Assembly (NCBI RefSeq): GCF_001570365.1
Contig: NZ_BBYK01000079.1
Span: forward strand, 1-62,594
Source of the DNA: Microtetraspora fusca
GTDB lineage: Bacteria; Actinomycetota; Actinomycetes; Streptosporangiales; Streptosporangiaceae
Direction of reading: 5' to 3'
DNA: 62,594 nucleotides
Part shown: piece after piece, positions 57,755 to 62,594 of the stretch
How the letters are laid out: each line of letters starts with the position of its first letter
How positions within the stretch are numbered: the first letter of the stretch is position 1
The notes under the pieces: generated by a model
Databases searched by the model: none
Seen by the model: only the letters and a program-made list of their open reading frames with translations
Told to the model about the DNA's origin: nothing
Translations under genes and position numbers: made by a program

Positions 57755-59335
57755 TCACTCCGTTTCCTCGTCGGTCGCCGCGGTTTGCTCCGTGTCCGGG
57801 CTCGGCGGGGCGCCCTGCCAGGAGACCCGGCAGTACGGGTTCCCGCCGGCGGAGTGGAAGGTGACCAGCGCGCTCCCGGCCGACGCCGGGTCCGTCACCG
57901 TCAGCGTGATCCGGCCGGACGCCCCGGCCCGGAGCCTGCCCCGGCCGGGACGGAGCACGACCCCCTCGGGGGTGGTCGCGGTCCAGGCCATCGCGGCGTC
58001 GCGCGCGTACAGGGTGATCGCGCCCGCGCCCGCCCGGCCGAGCCCGCCCGGGCAGCTCACCGACAGCAGGGGAGCACGGCGGGGGGAAGCGAACGCGGGG
58101 CGGCTGTGTGAGGGCGACGTCACCGGCGGACGCGCCGCCGTCGGCGTACGCGAGGGACGGCTGTCCGGGGTGCGGCGCGCGGCGGGGGAGCGGCGCGGCC
58201 GGGCCGGGTCGCCGGGTGAGGCGTCCGGCTCCGGCGACCGGGTGGGGGAGGGGGTGGGCGGCGCGGCGCCGGGCAGGTCGCCCACGGGGCGCGGGGCCGG
58301 CACGGCGAGCGGCAGGTCCGTCACCCCGTCGGCGGCGACCTGCCACCTGGTGACCACCAGCGCGCCGATCAGCACCAGCGCGCACGCCAGGGCGGCCAGT
58401 GCGGCGCCCTGCCCGCTCGGGCGGCTGCGCCGGTTCCACCGACCGGGACCGCTCCGACGGATGGGCCCACTCCGATGACCGGGTTCGCTGCGGCGCCGCC
58501 TGCCGCGCCGATCGGCCCGCCGGACTCCTCGTCGGATCCCCGGCCGTTTCTCTGGCCCTTCCTCTGGTTGTTCCTCGGGTCGTTCCGGCACGCCGTCGGC
58601 GAGCACGGTCGGGCGGAGCGACAGCGGAGGGTAGGCGATCGGGATCGCGTCGAGGAGCCGCTCGGCGGACACGTGCCTGCGCGTGCCGTCGGCGCACCGC
58701 TCGCATCCGGCGATGTGCTTGATCAGGCGCCTGCGCAGCAGCGTCCCCGGGGAGCCGACCGGCGCGGACTCGACGAGCGCGGACAGGTCGGGGCAGTGCG
58801 CCCGCCCCCTCTCCGGCAGCACGACCGCCGCCGCCGCGTTCTCCATGCGGCCCCTGGCGCGGGCGAGCCGCGCCGCGGCCTGCCGCGAGGTCAGCCCCAG
58901 CACCGACCCCGTCTCGGCGGGCGTGAGGCCGTGCCGTACGGACAGATGGAGGATCTCGCGGTCGCCCGGCCCGAGCTCGGCGAGCGCGTCGCGCACCAGC
59001 GCCGCCGTCCCGGGGTCCGCGGGGTCGTCGAGCACGGCGACGGGGGCCGCCCTGCCCCGGTCGCGGGCCGCGCACTGGAGCCGGACGAGCGCGTACAGCC
59101 AGGCGCGCAGGCGGGCCGGGTCGGTCGGCCGCCGCACGCCCGCCCGCGCCGCCGCGAACGCGCGCCGCACCGCGTCCGCCGCCCGGTCCTGGTCGTCGAG
59201 CAGGGAATGGGCGTAGTCGGCCAGCCGGTCGGCGTACGCGTCGTAGAGCCCGGCGACCGCCTCCCCGTCACCTCGGCGCAGCGCCTCGAGCGATCTTCGG
59301 TCGTCGGCGCGGTTGATATACGGCCATGCGGGCAA
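57755..59335 (-). CDS. sigma-70-like protein fused to zinc finger, membrane helix and outer domain
   Basis: 526 aa from TTG at 59335, preceded by GGGGGAGGAA. Residues 1-190 resemble ECF sigma regions 2 (AGLYDAYADRLADYAHSLLD) and 4 (LTPAETGSVLGLTSRQAAAR). Then LIKHIAGCERC gives an H-x3-C-x2-C zinc finger of anti-sigma type. A highly basic linker, one membrane helix (about 325-345), a Pro/Ser/Thr stalk and an extracellular beta-rich domain ending in PYCRVSWQGAP complete it. Sigma and anti-sigma parts appear in one chain. The sigma part may no longer direct transcription. Confidence 0.75.
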   Translation of the reverse strand: MPAWPYINRADDRRSLEALRRGDGEAVAGLYDAYADRLADYAHSLLDDQDRAADAVRRAFAAARAGVRRPTDPARLRAWLYALVRLQCAARDRGRAAPVAVLDDPADPGTAALVRDALAELGPGDREILHLSVRHGLTPAETGSVLGLTSRQAAARLARARGRMENAAAAVVLPERGRAHCPDLSALVESAPVGSPGTLLRRRLIKHIAGCERCADGTRRHVSAERLLDAIPIAYPPLSLRPTVLADGVPERPEEQPEEGPEKRPGIRRGVRRADRRGRRRRSEPGHRSGPIRRSGPGRWNRRSRPSGQGAALAALACALVLIGALVVTRWQVAADGVTDLPLAVPAPRPVGDLPGAAPPTPSPTRSPEPDASPGDPARPRRSPAARRTPDSRPSRTPTAARPPVTSPSHSRPAFASPRRAPLLSVSCPGGLGRAGAGAITLYARDAAMAWTATTPEGVVLRPGRGRLRAGASGRITLTVTDPASAGSALVTFHSAGGNPYCRVSWQGAPPSPDTEQTAATDEETE

Positions 59336-59507
59336 CGGACATTCCTCCCCCAGAGTGGAAACCAGAACTTGCCGGGCCCCACGAGGAGGACGCCGCCTCA
59401 GCGGCCGCCGTTTACTCCCTGAAAAGTCATGCTCAACTGGCATTCACCGCGAAATTCGCCGCAAAATCCCGTAAGTCGGGTTATTGGGGCAGGCTAGAAG
59501 CCCAGCC

Positions 59508-61307
59508 TCAGCGTTGCGCGGATCCGCAGCCGGGCGCGCACAGCCGCCGGGCGATCCCCTTCAGGAAGATGTCGCGGATCTCCAGCACGGTCTGCGGGAA
59601 GTACGCCGCGCCTCTCGTGGCCTTGGCGATCCCGCTCATCTGCGCCCGGTCCACGCCCTTCTCGGTGTTGAACGAGATGATCAGGATGCCGACCGGCCGC
59701 TTGGGGTCGTAGGCGCTCTTCAGCTTGGCCAGGATCTCCCTGTTGGAGATCCCGCCGTTGGGGTCGTCGTTCCCGACGCCGTCGGTGAAGAGGATGATCG
59801 TGTTGACCTTGTCCGCCTGGTACTCCTCGCTCATCTTCCGGTAGGCGGCCCACAGCGTGTCGTTCAGACCGGTGTTGCCGTTGGGAAGCGCCTGGACGTT
59901 CCGCATCTCCTGGGCGATCCGGTCGCGCCGCGTCACGCCGTCGATCCGCTGCGCCAGCGGACCCAGCGGGACGATCTCCTTCCAGTCCACCCCCTGCCCG
60001 CGCAGGTTGTCGGAGAAGACCCAGGTGCCCACCTCGCTCTTGTCGGGGAACAGCTTGAGCCCCTCGATGGCGACGTCGCCGATGGCGCGCATGCGGCTCA
60101 CGCCCGTGCTGTCGGCGGGCTGGGCCATGGTGCCGGAGATGTCGATCAGCGCGAGGATCCGGGTGCCCAGCTTGACCTGGTGCCACGCCTGGGTCAGCTT
60201 GGCGACCGCCGCGCCGTCCGGGAGTGCCAGCTCGGCCGGCTTGTCGGCCTTGACGCCGTTCTCCGGGCTGAGCGCGCCGCCCGCCTTGCCCTGCGGCGTG
60301 CGGAAACCGTGGTCCTGCACGATCTGCCGGCCCGCCGCCGAGGTCAGCTCGGCCTGGAACGCCTCGGCAGCCTCGCGTACGGCCTCGTCCTTCGAGGTGA
60401 TGACGATGGGGTAGTCGAGGCTGATCGTGCCCTCCTCGGGATAGAGGGCGACCGCCGGGTTGGACGGGTGCGACGTGGTGTTGAACGCCCACACCGACTG
60501 CTCGGAGGCGACGCCGACCGGGATGCGCGCGGCGGCCTTGGTCAGCGTGGCGAACAGGCTGTCCGTCGAGGACACGGTCGACTCGGAGAGCTGTCGCAGC
60601 ACGCCCACGAGCAACTCGTCGCCGCCGCCCCCCGCCTTCAGCACCGCCGACCCGGCGAGCAGCGCGCCGAGACCCGCGGAGTTCAGCGCCGGGTCGAGCG
60701 CGAGCACCCGCACCTTCCGTGCCAGGCCGTCGGGGTTGGCGGCGTTCGCCGCGTTCAGCAGGCCGGTCCAGCTCGCCGGGCTGAACGCCGTCTGGAGCTT
60801 CTCCGCCCCCGTCTTGGACGCGGTGAGCACGACCGGTGACCGCGCCGCGCTGCCCGACGCCTTCAGGCCCGACCCGGCCAGGCCGGAGCGCGTCAGCCAC
60901 AGGCTGGAGTCGGGCACCCACAGGTCCGGATCGATCTTCCCCGAGGTCGGGCCGCTACCGGACATCGCGTTGGCCACGGTGGCCGACTGGGCCGCCTTCA
61001 CCGAGACGGCGACGCACCTGCCGCCCGCCGTACGCTCCGACTGGCCGAACTTCTGCGCCACCTTGGCGACGGCCGGCTCGATGTCGGGCGACGCCACCAC
61101 CGAGAGCCCGATCGGGTCGCCGTCGCAGCCCCGGCCCTTGTTCACCACGACGTACGCGGCCACCCCGCACAGCACGGCGATCGCGACCGCTCCGGCCAGG
61201 GGCGCGAGCACCTTTCCCCGGCTCGGCGGCCTCGAGCCGCGGCGGCGGCGCGGCGCGTACGGATCGTGCCCGCCGTCGGTCTCCTCTGTACGGTGGCGTC
61301 CGCCCAC
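59508..61307 (-). CDS. substrate-binding-like domain fused to VWA domain, membrane-anchored
   Basis: 599 aa from GTG with GAGGA upstream. A basic start is followed by one membrane helix (about residues 33-52). Residues 60-350 look like a type 2 periplasmic binding domain (LSVVASPDIEPAVAKVAQKF, DPDLWVPDSSLWL). Residues 385-599 form a von Willebrand A domain with a MIDAS-like LALIDISGTMAQ and ILFTDGVGND. The C-terminus has a Cys pair. The architecture is common in actinobacteria with unknown role. It lies upstream of the sigma-like fusion on the same strand. Confidence 0.87.
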   Translation of the reverse strand: MGGRHRTEETDGGHDPYAPRRRRGSRPPSRGKVLAPLAGAVAIAVLCGVAAYVVVNKGRGCDGDPIGLSVVASPDIEPAVAKVAQKFGQSERTAGGRCVAVSVKAAQSATVANAMSGSGPTSGKIDPDLWVPDSSLWLTRSGLAGSGLKASGSAARSPVVLTASKTGAEKLQTAFSPASWTGLLNAANAANPDGLARKVRVLALDPALNSAGLGALLAGSAVLKAGGGGDELLVGVLRQLSESTVSSTDSLFATLTKAAARIPVGVASEQSVWAFNTTSHPSNPAVALYPEEGTISLDYPIVITSKDEAVREAAEAFQAELTSAAGRQIVQDHGFRTPQGKAGGALSPENGVKADKPAELALPDGAAVAKLTQAWHQVKLGTRILALIDISGTMAQPADSTGVSRMRAIGDVAIEGLKLFPDKSEVGTWVFSDNLRGQGVDWKEIVPLGPLAQRIDGVTRRDRIAQEMRNVQALPNGNTGLNDTLWAAYRKMSEEYQADKVNTIILFTDGVGNDDPNGGISNREILAKLKSAYDPKRPVGILIISFNTEKGVDRAQMSGIAKATRGAAYFPQTVLEIRDIFLKGIARRLCAPGCGSAQR

Positions 61308-61394
61308 GGTGTCCTCTTTTCACCGAAGATCCCGGTAGTGCTTACGGAACACTACTGGGAAGTAGTAAGGGGGCAAAACACTCATTTTGCTCGG

Positions 61395-61415
61395 TTGATC
61401 ACCCTAGGTGATCAA
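61395..61415. promoter_or_regulatory. 21-bp perfect palindrome between VWA and methyltransferase genes
   Basis: TTGATCACC and GGTGATCAA flank CTA. It lies in the 147-bp divergent region. Nearby, GTAGTG (61335-61340) and CACTAC (61350-61355) form a second inverted repeat. A dedicated repressor is likely but not identifiable. Confidence 0.65.
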
Positions 61416-61454
61416 CTATGAGCGCGTCCCCGGCGCACGCCGTACCCTTGGCGG

Positions 61455-62258
61455 GTGGTCATTCCCATCGAAGACAGCACGGATCCCCGCATCGCCGACT
61501 ACGTACGGCTGCGCGACGTGGACCTGCGCAAGAGCCTCGAAGGCGGTCAGGGCCTGTTCCTCGCCGAGGGGGAGAAGGTGATCCGCCGGGCCATCGCGGC
61601 CGGGCACGGGGTCCGCTCCATGCTGATGACCGCCAAGTGGCTGGACAAGTTCGGCGACCTCATCGATGACGCGGGAGGCGTCACCGTCTACCTGGTCTCC
61701 GACGAGGTCATGGAGGGGATCACCGGCTTCCAGGTGCACCGGGGCGCGCTCGCCTCGATGGAGCGGCGCGAGCTGCCCTCGGTCGCCGAGGTGCTGCGCG
61801 GCTCCCGGCACGTCGTCGTGCTGGAGGATCTGGTCGACCACACCAACGTCGGCGCGATTTTCCGCTGCGCCGCCGCGCTCGGGGTCGACGCCATCGTGCT
61901 CTCGCCGCGCTGCGCCGACCCGCTCTACCGGCGGTCGGTGAAGGTGTCGATGGGCTCCGTCTTCTCGGTGCCGTACGCGCGGCTGAAGGACTGGCACGAC
62001 GGCCTGGCCGAGTTGCGGGCCCACGGCTTCCGGCTGCTCGCTCTCACGCCCGCCGAGAGCGCCGTCCCGATCGAGGAGGCGCTGACCGGCGGGCGCACCG
62101 CGCTGCTGCTCGGCTCCGAGGGCGACGGGTTGTCGTCGCGCTGGCTGGCCGAGGCCGACCAGGCGGTGCGGATCCCGATGAGCCGGGAGGTCGACTCGCT
62201 CAACGTCGCCGCCGCGGCCGCGATCGCCTGCTATCTGCTCACCGCAGCCGCCCGCTGA
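61455..62258 (+). CDS. TrmH/SpoU-family RNA 2'-O-methyltransferase
   Basis: 267 aa from a GTG lying close to a possible leaderless start. An N-terminal RNA-binding substrate domain (FLAEGEKVIRRAIAAGHGVR) precedes the SPOUT knot: VVVLEDLVDHTNVGAIFRCA, ALLLGSEGDGLSSRW and IPMSREVDSLNVAAAAAIAC, the three motifs that bind SAM. Members methylate ribose in tRNA or 23S rRNA, and the exact target is unclear. Its 3' end overlaps the convergent carboxypeptidase gene by 20 bp. Confidence 0.93.
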   Translation: MVIPIEDSTDPRIADYVRLRDVDLRKSLEGGQGLFLAEGEKVIRRAIAAGHGVRSMLMTAKWLDKFGDLIDDAGGVTVYLVSDEVMEGITGFQVHRGALASMERRELPSVAEVLRGSRHVVVLEDLVDHTNVGAIFRCAAALGVDAIVLSPRCADPLYRRSVKVSMGSVFSVPYARLKDWHDGLAELRAHGFRLLALTPAESAVPIEEALTGGRTALLLGSEGDGLSSRWLAEADQAVRIPMSREVDSLNVAAAAAIACYLLTAAAR

Positions 62259-62594
62259 GCGGGGCCGCGGCGCCGCTCTCGGGCTCGCCGGCCGCCCAGT
62301 CGAGCAGCTTGCGCGCCGTGGCGAGGCGGCGGGCCTCGCTGGTCTCGCCGAGGATCACGCCCACGTACGTGTGCTCGTCGCGCACCGCCGCGAAGGTGAG
62401 GCAGAACCCGGCGGCCTCGGTGTATCCCGTCTTGAGGCCGATCGCGCCGTACGAGCCGTACGACAGGAGCGTGTTGGTGTTGCGCCAGACGTGCGCGCGG
62501 TGGATCTTCGAGGCCGTCACCTTGTGCGTGCGCGCCTTGGCGACCACGGCGATCACCGGGTCGTCCAGCGCGACCCGGGCGAGGGCCACCTGGT
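62239..62594 (-). CDS. D-alanyl-D-alanine carboxypeptidase (partial, 5' end off the window)
   Basis: The last 118 or so codons of a serine-type PBP (peptidase S11). NTNTLLSYGSYGAIGLKTGY contains the KTG-type motif of penicillin-recognising enzymes, and TFAAVRDEHTYVGVILGETS follows. The Ser-x-x-Lys and Ser-x-Asn motifs and signal peptide lie upstream of the window. It trims peptidoglycan stem peptides outside the cell. Confidence 0.85.
   Translation of the reverse strand, partial: QVALARVALDDPVIAVVAKARTHKVTASKIHRAHVWRNTNTLLSYGSYGAIGLKTGYTEAAGFCLTFAAVRDEHTYVGVILGETSEARRLATARKLLDWAAGEPESGAAAPLSGRLR

Overview
The window is high-GC actinomycete DNA: most codons end in G or C, GTG and TTG starts are common, several genes look leaderless, and there are DasR-type and actinobacterial LexA-type operators. 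Gene content (RecQ-like, SWIM, DUF4032, DUF885, Orn, NgcEFG, Roadblock proteins) fits a filamentous actinomycete. I lean towards the Streptosporangiales, but that is inference from memory of gene types and not a search result.

Layout. 1-150: possible 3' end of an unknown gene. 0.4-7.5 kb, minus strand: ECF sigma factor, zinc-finger membrane anti-sigma-like protein, a three-gene ABC exporter, a NarL-type two-component system and a small membrane protein, a likely envelope-sensing block. 7.6-13.1 kb: secreted TAP-type peptidase, AlkB-like dioxygenase behind a LexA box, SWIM protein, an internally deleted recQ remnant, and a phosphoribosyltransferase-hydrolase fusion.

13.1-24.6 kb is the most interesting part. 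It is a catabolic cluster that combines a homoprotocatechuate-type ring-cleavage set (HpaD-like extradiol dioxygenase, HpaE-like aldehyde dehydrogenase, FAH-family enzyme), a gamma-glutamylation pair (glutamine-synthetase-like ligase and PuuD-like hydrolase), a P450 with ferredoxin and ferredoxin reductase, an APC amine or amino-acid permease, an acetoacetate-decarboxylase-fold enzyme and a MarR regulator. Copies of a TTTG-N4-CAAA operator lie in the divergent promoters and tie the transcription units into one regulon. I infer a pathway that activates an aromatic amine by gamma-glutamylation, oxidises it with the P450 and cleaves the ring.

24.6-28.5 kb: an SDR/TetR pair and a TetA/TetR tetracycline-type efflux pair with tandem tetO-like operators, bracketed by a 143-bp inverted repeat. 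28.6-30.4 kb: MarR plus DHA2 efflux pump. 30.7-32.8 kb: an operon of three Roadblock/LC7 proteins and a DUF4388-like protein with no GTPase. 33.0-37.0 kb: DUF523, DUF4032, DUF885 and a class II aldolase. 37.0-40.5 kb: NgcEFG-type sugar ABC transporter with two DasR-like sites and a ROK-like palindrome. 40.5-45.3 kb: pterin dehydratase, spermidine-synthase-like protein, MecA-like PBP, lysine 6-aminotransferase, a free-standing LuxR HTH protein and tRNA-His with terminator. 45.3-53.7 kb: TetR/thioredoxin-fold pair, Orn, DUF2510 protein, a Ser/Thr kinase with a pseudokinase partner, and a divergent PNPOx-like/MocR pair. 53.8-57.5 kb: PGRP-like protein, polysaccharide deacetylase, two GT2 glycosyltransferases and a membrane protein. 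57.8-62.6 kb: a sigma-factor/zinc-finger/membrane fusion, a substrate-binding/VWA protein, a SpoU-type methyltransferase and the 3' part of a D,D-carboxypeptidase.

All functional names come from reading translations and motifs. No database search was run.
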